Shown here: piece after piece, positions 9,121 through 17,045 of the stretch | Position numbering within the stretch: position 1 is the first letter of the stretch | Layout: each line of letters opens with the position of its first letter | Assembly (NCBI RefSeq): GCF_003387075.1 | Contig: NZ_QUMQ01000001.1 | Location: forward strand, 5,022,001-5,086,000 | Direction of reading: 5' to 3' | From: Asanoa ferruginea | Lineage (GTDB): Bacteria > Actinomycetota > Actinomycetes > Mycobacteriales > Micromonosporaceae | DNA: 64,000 bases | The notes under the pieces: generated by a model | Told to the model about the DNA's origin: nothing | What the model saw: only the letters and a program-made list of their open reading frames with translations | The model's database searches: none | Translations under genes and position numbers: made by a program

Positions 9121-10778
9121 GCGCCGAAATGCACGGCGGCGCGGATCAGGGCGGCTCGGAGCGTGGCGGTCCGGAGGGTGGCGGCTTCGAAAGCGGCCGT
9201 CCGGAGAGCGGTGGCGCTGACCGCGGCCGTCCGGAGACCGCGAGCGCTGACCGCGGCCGGCCGGAGAGCGGTGGCGCTGACCGTGGGCGTCCGGAGCGGG
9301 GTGGCTTTGACCGTGGGCGGGGCGGTTCTGAGCGTGGTCGCTCGGAGCGCGGTGGCCGGGATCGCGGCGGCTCCGACCGTGGCGGCCGGGAACGAGGCGG
9401 GCCACCGCGAGGGCGGGACGCCGTCGACCCCGCGCGCCAGGCGGCCTATGACGCGGTCGCGGCGGTGCATCGCGATGACGCGTACGCCAACCTGGTCCTG
9501 CCCGGAATGCTCCGGGACCGCGACGTGCGCGGCCGGGACGCGGCGTTCGCCACCGAACTGACCTACGGCACGCTGCGCTCGCGCGGCACGATCGACGCGG
9601 TGCTGACCGTCGCGGCCGGCCGTGAGGTCGACCGGATCGACCCGCCGGCCCGTGACGCGCTGCGCCTGGGCGTCTACCAGATCCTCTACACCCGGGTGCC
9701 GCCGCACGCGGCCGTGTCCTCCACGGTCGACCTGGTCAAGGCCGTCGCGCCGGGTGCCTCGGGCTTCGCCAACGCGGTGCTCCGCGAGGTGGCCAGCCGC
9801 GATCTCGACGCCTGGATCGAGCAGGTGGCGCCGCCGGCCGAGACCGACCCGGTCGGTCACCTGTCGCTGGCCTACAGCCATCCACAATGGATCGTACGGG
9901 CGTTCCAGGAGGCGCTCGGCGGCTCGGTCGACGAGACCACCCGGCTGCTGATCGAAGACAACCAGGCGCCGGGCGTGACCCTGTGCGTACGCCCGGGCCG
10001 TGCCGACGCGGTCGAGTTGGCCGAGGAGATCGGCGGGGCGCCCGGCGCGTTCTCGCCCTACGCGGTCTACCTGCCCGGCGGCGCGCCCGGTGACCTGGCC
10101 GTGATCCGTGACGGCCGGGCGCACGTGCAGGACGAGGGTTCCCAACTGGTCGCCGCCGCGCTGGCCGACGCGCCGATCGACGGCACCGACGAGCGCTGGC
10201 TCGACCTGTGCGCCGGCCCGGGTGGCAAGGCCGGCCTGCTGGCCGCGCTCGCCGCACAGCGCGGCGCGCACCTGACCGCCGTCGAGGTGACCGAGCACCG
10301 GGCCAAACTGGTCTCCCAGGCGGTGGCCGGCTTCCCGGCGACCGTGCTGCACACCGACGGGCGCGACGTCGGCAAGGACCCCGACCTGCCCGAGGAAGGC
10401 TTCGACCGGGTGCTGGTCGACGCGCCGTGCACCGGGCTCGGCGCGCTGCGCCGCCGCCCGGAAGCGCGCTGGCGCCGGCAGCCGAGCGACCTGCCGCCGC
10501 TGACCCGGCTTCAGCGCGAGTTGCTCACCGCGGCACTGCGGGCGGTCCGGCCGGGTGGGTTGGTCGGCTATGTCACCTGCTCGCCGCACACGGTGGAGAC
10601 GCACGTCTCGGTCACCGAGGGCACCCGGCGCTCCGACATCGCGGTCGACTTCGTCGACGCCCGCCCGCTGCTGCCCGCCGGAATGCCGGGCCTGGGAACC
10701 GGCCCGACCGTGCAACTGTGGCCACACCGCCACGGCACCGACGCGATGTTCCTGGCGGTGCTCCGGCGCACTAGTTGA
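9117..10778 (+). CDS. rsmB: 16S rRNA (cytosine-5) methyltransferase RsmB with a long disordered N-terminal extension
   Basis: RsmB methylates a cytosine of 16S rRNA (C967 in E. coli). The 553-aa protein has a NusB-like RNA-binding domain (about residues 104-235) and a Rossmann methyltransferase domain with [32 protein letters not shown] and the second catalytic Cys in GYVTCSP. Residues 1-100 are unusual: a low-complexity tract of Gly, Arg, Glu, Asp and Ser made from units such as [10 protein letters not shown] and ending [15 protein letters not shown]. Related proteins are generally about 450-500 aa with a shorter tail. GTG 9117 overlaps the fmt stop. The extension is open, in frame and keeps actinobacterial third-position GC, so it is likely translated. 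Confidence 0.92.
   Translation: MSAEMHGGADQGGSERGGPEGGGFESGRPESGGADRGRPETASADRGRPESGGADRGRPERGGFDRGRGGSERGRSERGGRDRGGSDRGGRERGGPPRGRDAVDPARQAAYDAVAAVHRDDAYANLVLPGMLRDRDVRGRDAAFATELTYGTLRSRGTIDAVLTVAAGREVDRIDPPARDALRLGVYQILYTRVPPHAAVSSTVDLVKAVAPGASGFANAVLREVASRDLDAWIEQVAPPAETDPVGHLSLAYSHPQWIVRAFQEALGGSVDETTRLLIEDNQAPGVTLCVRPGRADAVELAEEIGGAPGAFSPYAVYLPGGAPGDLAVIRDGRAHVQDEGSQLVAAALADAPIDGTDERWLDLCAGPGGKAGLLAALAAQRGAHLTAVEVTEHRAKLVSQAVAGFPATVLHTDGRDVGKDPDLPEEGFDRVLVDAPCTGLGALRRRPEARWRRQPSDLPPLTRLQRELLTAALRAVRPGGLVGYVTCSPHTVETHVSVTEGTRRSDIAVDFVDARPLLPAGMPGLGTGPTVQLWPHRHGTDAMFLAVLRRTS
9129..9420 (+). repeat. Imperfect tandem repeats encoding an Arg/Gly-rich tract
   Basis: About 290 bases of short imperfect direct repeats. 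The clearest unit is about 30 bases, containing GTCCGGAGAGCGGTGGCGCT, repeated near 9196-9300, followed by shorter GGCGG/GAGCG-type units. They encode the disordered N-terminus of RsmB, so copy-number change in multiples of three would alter protein length without breaking the frame. Confidence 0.75.
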
Positions 10779-10780
10779 CC

Positions 10781-10805
10781 GCCGAAATGCAATTCGGCTT
10801 TGTGT
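10781..10805 (+). terminator. Weak terminator after rsmB
   Basis: GCCGAAATGCAATTCGGC (10781-10798) is nearly a full palindrome: a 6-bp GCCGAA/TTCGGC stem with a six-base loop that can pair partly. It is followed by TTTGTGTG, three bases after the rsmB stop. It is AT-richer than its surroundings and separates the core operon from the accessory island. Confidence 0.5.
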
Positions 10806-10840
10806 GCGACTTCCCTTGCCGGTAATCGGCTTGCGTAACG

Positions 10841-10873
10841 CTACGGACGAAATTCAGGACTTCCAATCCGTAG
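10841..10873. promoter_or_regulatory. Dyad upstream of the first STAND gene
   Basis: CTACGGA (10841-10847) and TCCGTAG (10867-10873) form a 7-bp inverted repeat with a 19-base spacer, 54 bases ahead of the GTG at 10927. The 148-base gap between rsmB and that gene is AT-richer than the coding regions. It could be an operator or part of a leader hairpin; nothing else supports either choice. Confidence 0.3.
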
Positions 10874-10926
10874 CCGGTGGGATACCATGAGTGTTCCTGA
10901 CCCGCGAGCTCAGAAGTGGGTAAACC

Positions 10927-13900
10927 GTGGCTGAAGTCGTGCTGGGTCGAGGTCACCTTGACGGCATGCTCGATGCGCTTCTCGGTATTCCCGCACTCGG
11001 TGACTCCGATGTGCGGGACGCGCGCGTAGAGGACCTGCGGAGATCGTTACGCCGTCCATTGGAGATCCAAAGGCACGACGACGCGAAACGCGATCTTCAA
11101 GCGATTCTCGCCAGCTGTCACGCCTGTTCGGGTGGTCTCAAGACCTTCACGCAGATCATTTTGCGGCACCACCGCGGTGACGAGAGCGCCAAGGCCGCGA
11201 CGCTGGCCCGCGACATCAACGGGCCGATGCTGCTGTCGGCGCCCGACCGCGAGGTGCTCCGCCGCCAACTCGCCGCCGTCCCGATCGGTGACATCGCCGA
11301 CGCGGTCGCCGATGTGGCCGCGCTCGCCGAGATCGACGAGATGCGCTCGTTGCAGACCTGGCGCGACACCGGCAAGGCGATCCGCCTGATGGAACGCCTG
11401 CCGATGAGCAGCGACGGTGTGCCCGCACTGATGACCTTCGTCGGCCGGCTGAGTTCCGCCGTCACCGGCGCGGCCAACGGCGAGCTCGGCAGCTGGCTGG
11501 AGACCGTCGCCGGCGGTCTGGGCGTCGGCCCAGCGACATTGAACGAGCTGCGGATGATCGGCGGCCCGCGGGCCACCGCGACCTCGGCCGCTCCGGAGCC
11601 GTCCACGCTCGCGCTCAACGCCGTGCCGCGCCAGCCGCAGCGTTCCCGGCGTGCTGAAGAAACCGGTTTGATCTGGGGCGGCGTGCCTATTCGCAACCGC
11701 AACTTCACCGGTCGCGACGGCATGTTGGAGCGGCTCGGAGAGGCATTGCGCAACACCTCCAAGGCGTCGGTGCTTCCGCAGACGCTGCACGGCATGGGTG
11801 GTGTCGGCAAAACGCAACTGGTGGTCGAATACGTCTACCGGCACATCGACCAATACGACCTGATCTGGTGGATCGCGGCGGAGCAGCCGTCGAGTGTGCT
11901 CCGGTCGTTGACCGCGCTGGCCGAGCGCCTCGGCCTGGCCACCACCGAAGACCGGCAGCAAAACGCGCGCATCGTCCTCGACGCGCTCGCGGGCGGCGGC
12001 CTGACCTGGTTGCTGGTCTACGACAACGCCGACGACCCCGACACCCTCGACCAGTTCCTGCCGTCGTCGGGTGGCGACGTCATCGTCACCAGCCGCATCC
12101 AGGAATGGGCGGCGGTCGGGCCGGCGATCGAGGTCGACGTCTTCCGCCGCGACGAAAGCGTCGAGCTCCTCCGCAAGCGCACCCGGGACAGCGACGGCAA
12201 CGCGCGCATCCAGGAGCCGGACGCGCGAGCGCTGGCGGAGAAGCTCGGCGACCTGCCCCTGGCCCTCGAGCAGGCCGCGGCGTGGTACCTGGCGACCGCG
12301 ATGCCGATCAAGGAATACATCGAGCTGCTCGACACCCACATCGAGCTGCTCGCCGAGGGCAAGCCGATCAACTACCCGGTCTCGGTGGCCGCGTTCGTGA
12401 CGCTCGCCATGGAGCAGTTGCGCCGTGACTCGCCGGCGACGGCGCAGCTCTTCGAGCTGTTCGCCTACCTCGGCGGTGAGCCGGTCGCGGTGTCGCTGCT
12501 CATCAACGGCAAGGACGCCGACGTCACCGAGCCCCTGCGGAGCATGCTCCGGCAGAAGGTCCAACTCAACCGGGCCGTCCGCGACCTCAACCGGTTCGGC
12601 CTCGCCAAGGTCGACGCGGCACAGCGGATCCAGGTGCACCGGCTGGTGCAGCGGGTGCTGCGCGACACCATGCCCCTCGGGCTGGCGGAGGCCGCGCTGC
12701 GCAACGTCCGCAACATCCTCGTCCAGGCCAGCCCCGGCGACCCCGACGAGAACCCCAACATGGAGTTCCACGCCGACCTGGGTCCGCACATCGACGCCGC
12801 CGACCTCACGAATGCCGACAGCCTCGAGGCCCGCACGGTGGTCGGCGACTACTCCCGCTACCTGTTCATCATCGGTGACTACGCCGGCAGCCAGCGCCTC
12901 GCCGAACGGTCGGTCAACACGTGGGAGAAGGAGACCTTCGACCCCAAGCTCGGGCCCGACGGAGAGATGACGCTGCTGGCCCGCGCGCAGTTGGCCAACG
13001 CGCGGCGCGCCACCGGCGACAGTGCCGGAGCCGCCCCGCTGGCGCTGGACACCTACCACCGGCTCCGCAACAGTCCGCTGCTGGGTCCGAGCCACGAATA
13101 CACGCTGATCACCGGCAACCAGGTCGGTGCCGATCTTCGGATCGCCGGCAAATACCTCGAGGCACTGGCGTTCGACCAGGAGTCCGTCGCGGCGCACCGC
13201 GAAGTCTTCCGGGCCGAAGACGACACCTACACGCTGCGCGCCAAGCTCAATCTGGCGGTGGACTATCGCATGATCGGCAACTTCACCGAGGCGTTCCGGC
13301 TCGACAAGGAGGTCGCCGAATACTGGGAAGACGCCGGTGCCACCGACCGGCGGTCGCTCGAAGCGCAGATGAACATGGGCCGCAGCTACTACGGAATGGG
13401 CGCCTACACGTCCGGTGTCAAGATCATGGAAGACTGGCGGGAGTCCCTCCACTACGTGGTCGGGTCCAACCACCGCCTGGCCCTGCTCGCCGACCGCACG
13501 TTCGGGATCCTGCTGCGCAAGGCCGGCCGGCTCGACGATTCCGCCTCGATGCTGGAAGACACCGAAAAGCGCACGCGGGCCCGATTCGGTGCCAACCACG
13601 AATACACGGTGGCGGCCGCCGTCAGCCTCGCCAACGCGCTGCGCGAGTTGGGCCGGCTCGACGAGGCACAGGCGCTGATCTCCGACGCGCTCGGCCGATA
13701 CAAGTCCGACTTCGGCGAGTTCCACCCGCTGACGCTGGTGGCGACCGTCAACGACGCCATCGTCAAGCGCGCCCTGGGTGAGCTCGACGAAGCGCGCGAG
13801 CTCGACGAACGCTCCTACGCCAAGTTGGCCGAAGTCCTCTCGCCCGACCACCCCTACACGCTGTGCGCCGGCAACTCGGTCGCCACCAACCTCGCGCTCG

Positions 13901-14193
13901 CCGGCGAACGCGCGGCCGCACTGGCCCAGTCCACGTTGATCGTGCAGACCAGCCGGGCGACCTCCGGCGGTGGTGATCCGGCGCGCGACGGCTTCGAGCA
14001 CCCCTACGTGCTGATGCGCGCGATCAACCTGGCACACGACCTGCGCGCGGCCGGATCCGAGGCCGAGGGTGACGCCCTGTTCGCCGAATCGTTCGACGCC
14101 CTCCGCCGGTTCCTGGGGCCGGACCACCACGAGGTGGTCGCCGTCGGCGAAGGGCGTCGCACCGAGGGCGACATCGAGTCGCCCCCCACGTGA
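10927..14193 (+). CDS. STAND NTPase (NB-ARC + TPR) with effector-associated-like N-terminus, FxsT-like
   Basis: This 1,088-aa protein has three parts. Residues 1-85 (MLDALLGIPALGDSDVRDAR ... GGLKTFTQII) resemble the helical effector-associated domain 2 of bacterial conflict systems; this is recognition by eye. After a helical linker, NB-ARC begins at RNRNFTGRDGMLERL (about residue 256), with Walker A GMGGVGKT (289-296), Walker B LLVYDNAD (about 362-369), a VTSR sensor and GDLPLALEQAAA. From about residue 640 there are tetratricopeptide repeats of the kind seen in the FxSxx-COOH system TPR protein (FxsT). The C-terminus is RRTEGDIESPPT. It converges with the HExxH gene with no bases between the two stops. 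GTG 10927 has only a weak upstream GTGGG. Likely a cytosolic sensor or switch; the ligand is unknown. Confidence 0.8.
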   Translation: MAEVVLGRGHLDGMLDALLGIPALGDSDVRDARVEDLRRSLRRPLEIQRHDDAKRDLQAILASCHACSGGLKTFTQIILRHHRGDESAKAATLARDINGPMLLSAPDREVLRRQLAAVPIGDIADAVADVAALAEIDEMRSLQTWRDTGKAIRLMERLPMSSDGVPALMTFVGRLSSAVTGAANGELGSWLETVAGGLGVGPATLNELRMIGGPRATATSAAPEPSTLALNAVPRQPQRSRRAEETGLIWGGVPIRNRNFTGRDGMLERLGEALRNTSKASVLPQTLHGMGGVGKTQLVVEYVYRHIDQYDLIWWIAAEQPSSVLRSLTALAERLGLATTEDRQQNARIVLDALAGGGLTWLLVYDNADDPDTLDQFLPSSGGDVIVTSRIQEWAAVGPAIEVDVFRRDESVELLRKRTRDSDGNARIQEPDARALAEKLGDLPLALEQAAAWYLATAMPIKEYIELLDTHIELLAEGKPINYPVSVAAFVTLAMEQLRRDSPATAQLFELFAYLGGEPVAVSLLINGKDADVTEPLRSMLRQKVQLNRAVRDLNRFGLAKVDAAQRIQVHRLVQRVLRDTMPLGLAEAALRNVRNILVQASPGDPDENPNMEFHADLGPHIDAADLTNADSLEARTVVGDYSRYLFIIGDYAGSQRLAERSVNTWEKETFDPKLGPDGEMTLLARAQLANARRATGDSAGAAPLALDTYHRLRNSPLLGPSHEYTLITGNQVGADLRIAGKYLEALAFDQESVAAHREVFRAEDDTYTLRAKLNLAVDYRMIGNFTEAFRLDKEVAEYWEDAGATDRRSLEAQMNMGRSYYGMGAYTSGVKIMEDWRESLHYVVGSNHRLALLADRTFGILLRKAGRLDDSASMLEDTEKRTRARFGANHEYTVAAAVSLANALRELGRLDEAQALISDALGRYKSDFGEFHPLTLVATVNDAIVKRALGELDEARELDERSYAKLAEVLSPDHPYTLCAGNSVATNLALAGERAAALAQSTLIVQTSRATSGGGDPARDGFEHPYVLMRAINLAHDLRAAGSEAEGDALFAESFDALRRFLGPDHHEVVAVGEGRRTEGDIESPPT

Positions 14194-15477
14194 TCAGTTG
14201 AGGTCGGCGCCGTTGCGTTCCGTCCACTGCCGGCGGATCCGGGCGTTGGCCTCCTCGGCCGCGTGCGCGATGGCCGGCGGCACCGGCTCGGCGAGCAGCG
14301 AGTCGGTCCGGAGTCGCAGTTGACCGACCAGCGCCCGGCCGGCCGGTGTCAGACCGGGCGACTGCTCGATCGACGTCAGGCCCGTGTGCACCTGCATGCG
14401 AGCGGTCGCGAACTGCCGTTGCGCCTCGTCGGTCAGGGCGTCGACCTCGCGCAGCGCGCGCCAGGTGTCGGCCACCCCGACGAACGCGTAGACCCCTTGC
14501 AGCAGACCGGCGAGCGGCCGGGGGTCGACGCGCCACGGCGCGAAGTAGCGGGTCTTGTCGGACGCGTCGCTCATCGGCATGAGGTCGAGCATCGCGCTGA
14601 GCTTCGAATGCTGGAACTCGTGCACGAGGGTGACGGCGAACTCCGCCGCGGAAGGCGGCCGGGTCAACCCGAAAACGCCGAACGCGTGCCGAATCGTCGC
14701 GCTGCGCGCCGAGAGGCCGTCTTCGACCAGCGGCACGAGCGTGCGCAGCCCGGCCCGCAACTCGACCTCCCGTTCGGGCAGGTGCCGGCCGAGCAGATCC
14801 CAGGCTTCCGCGAAGAGCGTCTGCCAGGTGGCGACCTCCGCGGACGGCAGCCGGAGGGCCGGCGGCACGTGATGGCCGTGCCGGTAGGGGTCGACATCGT
14901 CCAACTCCAGCGCGAAGTCGGCGGCGGTGAGCCGGCGGACCGGGAGCCAGCGGGCATCCTCGTGCTCCGCCCGGGCCGACACCTCGACACCGTCGCTGTG
15001 CACCTTGAGCCGGCCGTCGCGCACCCGGAGGACGGCGCGGTAGGCGTCGATCAGCGCGACGCCGAGGCCGGGAACGGAGGCGTGGCCGTCGCGAACCGGG
15101 ATGGTCGCCTCGCCGTCGACACCGGTCGCCGCACCGGCGACCATGGCGAGCGCGGCGAGCTGGGCCGCGTCGGTCCACTGCGGACGACCCTGGAGCGCCG
15201 CCCGCACGGCGATCGCCGCCCAACCACCGACCAGCGGCTTGCCGATCACCTCGGCGAACCGGGCGGGGTCGCTGCGGCGTGCCCGGTCGAGAGCTTCGAC
15301 CACGGCGTCGCGCTCGCTCGCCGGCCCGGGCCAGCGTTCGAGCAGGAAGCCGATGAGCTGGAGGTGCTTGTTCACCTGGGCCGCGCGGAGCGCGTCGATC
15401 GCGGCGGCGCCGCCGCCGCCGGCAGCGAGGCCATCGAAGAGCGACTGCTCCAGCTCGATGACAGCGGTGCTGGTCAT
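14194..15477 (-). CDS. HExxH-type peptide-modifying protein (aKG-HExxH peptide beta-hydroxylase family)
   Basis: The 427-aa protein carries the hallmark HEFQH at residues 286-290 (in TLVHEFQHSKLSAMLDLMP), followed by YFAPWRVDPRPLAGLLQGVY, as in the putative peptide-modification HExxH family found with Fxs RiPP clusters. In many such clusters this domain is fused to FxsB, sometimes inactivated; here it is a separate gene with an intact motif. Members have been linked to 2-oxoglutarate-dependent beta-hydroxylation of peptides, so hydroxylation of FxsA is a reasonable inference. ATG 15477 overlaps the fxsB stop (ATGA); upstream in-frame codons belong to fxsB in another frame. The stop abuts the convergent STAND gene directly. 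Confidence 0.82.
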   Translation of the reverse strand: MTSTAVIELEQSLFDGLAAGGGGAAAIDALRAAQVNKHLQLIGFLLERWPGPASERDAVVEALDRARRSDPARFAEVIGKPLVGGWAAIAVRAALQGRPQWTDAAQLAALAMVAGAATGVDGEATIPVRDGHASVPGLGVALIDAYRAVLRVRDGRLKVHSDGVEVSARAEHEDARWLPVRRLTAADFALELDDVDPYRHGHHVPPALRLPSAEVATWQTLFAEAWDLLGRHLPEREVELRAGLRTLVPLVEDGLSARSATIRHAFGVFGLTRPPSAAEFAVTLVHEFQHSKLSAMLDLMPMSDASDKTRYFAPWRVDPRPLAGLLQGVYAFVGVADTWRALREVDALTDEAQRQFATARMQVHTGLTSIEQSPGLTPAGRALVGQLRLRTDSLLAEPVPPAIAHAAEEANARIRRQWTERNGADLN

Positions 15478-16715
15478 GCCGGTACCTTTCGGGTGAGATG
15501 CGCGATGTCCGCGGTGATCCGACCGCGGATGTGGTCGATGATTCGCGTCAGGTCGGCGCAGTAGACGGACGGGTTGCGGAACCCGGCTCCGGCGCGGTAG
15601 CGGTGCACATAATGGCCGCCACCGCAGACACGCCGGATGGGGCAGCTCGAACACTCGTCACCGAGGGCGGCGAGCCCGATCTGGCGGGCGATCACCCCGG
15701 GGTCGTCGAGCACGGCGTCAAGCGAGTCGCGCCGGATGTCGAGGCCGGTGGCGGCCGCGCCCGGGTAGGCCGACTTCAACGCGTCGACCTGCTCGATCGC
15801 CCCGTCGGTTTCGACGACGACCAGGGCGGCCGGGCTCAGCCCGATCTGCTCCGAGGTGCCCTTCCCGCCGAGCAGCAGGACGATCACGTCTTCGAAGAAC
15901 TGGATCCGCGGTGGTTCCGGGTCCGCGTACCAGCATTCGAACGCCTCGACCAGCCAGTCGCCGTAGGGCGTGGCGCGGTCGTCCGGGCGGGGCGGCGGGT
16001 GTTCCCAGTTGGCGTGCGGCAGCAGGAAGTTGATCAATGGGGGATCGAAGGCGCGCAGCGTGCGGTAGGTCGCGACCGGGTCGGTGGTCGCCGACACCGT
16101 GCACAGCAGACCGCCGTAGTTGGCCCGGTTCTCCTCCTGCCGCAGCAGGTCGAGTGCGGTCGCGACGCGGTCGAAGGTGCCTCGGCCGGCGTGCGTCACC
16201 CGCTGAGCGTCATGGTCGGCCTTGGTGCCGTCGACGCTGACACCGACCTTGACCCGGTGAGCGCGCAGGTGGGCCATCATCTTCGCGCCGAGCAGGACGC
16301 CGTTGGTCTGCACACCGATCTGTAGGTCGCATTCCGCGTCGAGCGCCGTGCGCAGGTCGGACGCGAGCTCGCCGAGTCGGGCACCCAGCAACAGCGGTTC
16401 GCCGCCGTGCAGGATCACCCGGAGGGCGGGCATCCGGTGTTGCCGGACGTGCTGGCGCAGCTTGTCAACCGTGGCCTGCCAGATCTCCGCCGGCATCACG
16501 GCTGGCCGGTCGTGCCAGCTCTGGTCCTCGTGCTGGTAGACGTAGCAGTAGGTGCAGGCCAGGTTGCAGCGCTGGTGCACCTTGACGATCACGTCGCGCA
16601 CCGGAACGGGGCGCCAGCCGGCGCCCCGCAACGGTGTCACATCCAGCTCCCGATACGGCCAGGCTGCCCGTTCCCGCTGCTCGGCGCGAACCGTGGCAAC
16701 GGCCGCCGGGATCAT
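15474..16715 (-). CDS. fxsB: FxsB-type radical SAM/SPASM cyclophane-forming peptide maturase
   Basis: A 413-aa radical SAM enzyme. The [4Fe-4S]/SAM motif is C50-N-L-A-C54-T-Y-C57, preceded by VIVKVHQRCNLAC. A SPASM-like C-terminal cluster region has C355, C358, C364 and C386 (CSSCPIRRVCGGGHYVHRYR ... YCADL). HGGEPLLLG and QTNGVLL are typical of peptide maturases. FxsB enzymes join an aromatic ring carbon to the beta-carbon of a residue two positions later, giving a three-residue cyclophane; the substrate is presumably the adjacent precursor. ATG 16715 overlaps the fxsA stop (ATGA), and its own stop overlaps the HExxH gene start. There is no fused HExxH domain. Confidence 0.9.
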   Translation of the reverse strand: MIPAAVATVRAEQRERAAWPYRELDVTPLRGAGWRPVPVRDVIVKVHQRCNLACTYCYVYQHEDQSWHDRPAVMPAEIWQATVDKLRQHVRQHRMPALRVILHGGEPLLLGARLGELASDLRTALDAECDLQIGVQTNGVLLGAKMMAHLRAHRVKVGVSVDGTKADHDAQRVTHAGRGTFDRVATALDLLRQEENRANYGGLLCTVSATTDPVATYRTLRAFDPPLINFLLPHANWEHPPPRPDDRATPYGDWLVEAFECWYADPEPPRIQFFEDVIVLLLGGKGTSEQIGLSPAALVVVETDGAIEQVDALKSAYPGAAATGLDIRRDSLDAVLDDPGVIARQIGLAALGDECSSCPIRRVCGGGHYVHRYRAGAGFRNPSVYCADLTRIIDHIRGRITADIAHLTRKVPA

Positions 16716-16909
16716 GAGACGAAGGAGCTGAACGCCGAAATGACCCCGTCGGGGTCGTCGAGGCTGTTCACCAGCCGCCGCATCGAAAGGGCAAGAGCAG
16801 GGTCCGCGCCGCTGGTCGCGAGTTCCGAGATCGGCAGACCGGAAACTTCAGCGAGCGGCGCCCACTGATCCCCGTCGGTGCCCGTGTCTTGCAGCGGCTT
16901 ACTCACCAT
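16712..16909 (-). CDS. fxsA: FxsA-type RiPP precursor peptide
   Basis: A 65-aa peptide directly upstream of fxsB. The leader-like body (WAPLAEVSGLPISELATSGA, then LALSMRRLVNSLDDPDG) resembles FxSxx-COOH precursors. The C-terminus is VISAFSSFVS. The family rule is Phe-x-Ser-x-x-COOH; here FSSFV fits, but one more Ser follows, so the end is FxSFxS and both aromatic residues have Ser two positions later. ATG 16909 has GGGAG at 16914-16918. The last sense codon TCA and the TGA stop supply the fxsB ATG. There is no Cys, so thioether chemistry is excluded. Confidence 0.85.
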   Translation of the reverse strand: MVSKPLQDTGTDGDQWAPLAEVSGLPISELATSGADPALALSMRRLVNSLDDPDGVISAFSSFVS

Positions 16910-17045
16910 TGAAGGCTCCCTATACCGACAAAAGTCATTAAAACGGACAGTTCAGTCACAGACTGAGACTCGAAAAGTATGACGAGTGAGCAGGTGCTGA
17001 CGTAGCTAGACAAGCGGCGGTTTACAGAATTTTACGGCCTACTTG
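16910..17045 (-). promoter_or_regulatory. AT-rich gap between the second STAND gene and fxsA
   Basis: This 136-base gap is far richer in A and T than its surroundings and lies directly upstream of fxsA on the minus strand. It holds a 6-bp TCAGTC/GACTGA hairpin with a three-base loop (plus strand 16952-16966); on the transcript this is followed by runs of U (GTTTTAATGACTTTT). It could be an attenuator or terminator between the NTPase gene and the RiPP genes, or a promoter region for fxsA. A TATAGG at 16919-16924 (minus) is too close to the start for an ordinary leader. Confidence 0.4.

Noticed and set aside
9129-9420. Integrated mobile repeat
   Set aside because: The repeats keep reading frame and coding composition inside rsmB; no terminal repeats or target duplication were seen.
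11047-14130. 1,027-codon minus-strand open frame opposite the first STAND gene
   Set aside because: The plus strand carries clear NB-ARC and TPR motifs; the antisense frame is a compositional shadow without domains.
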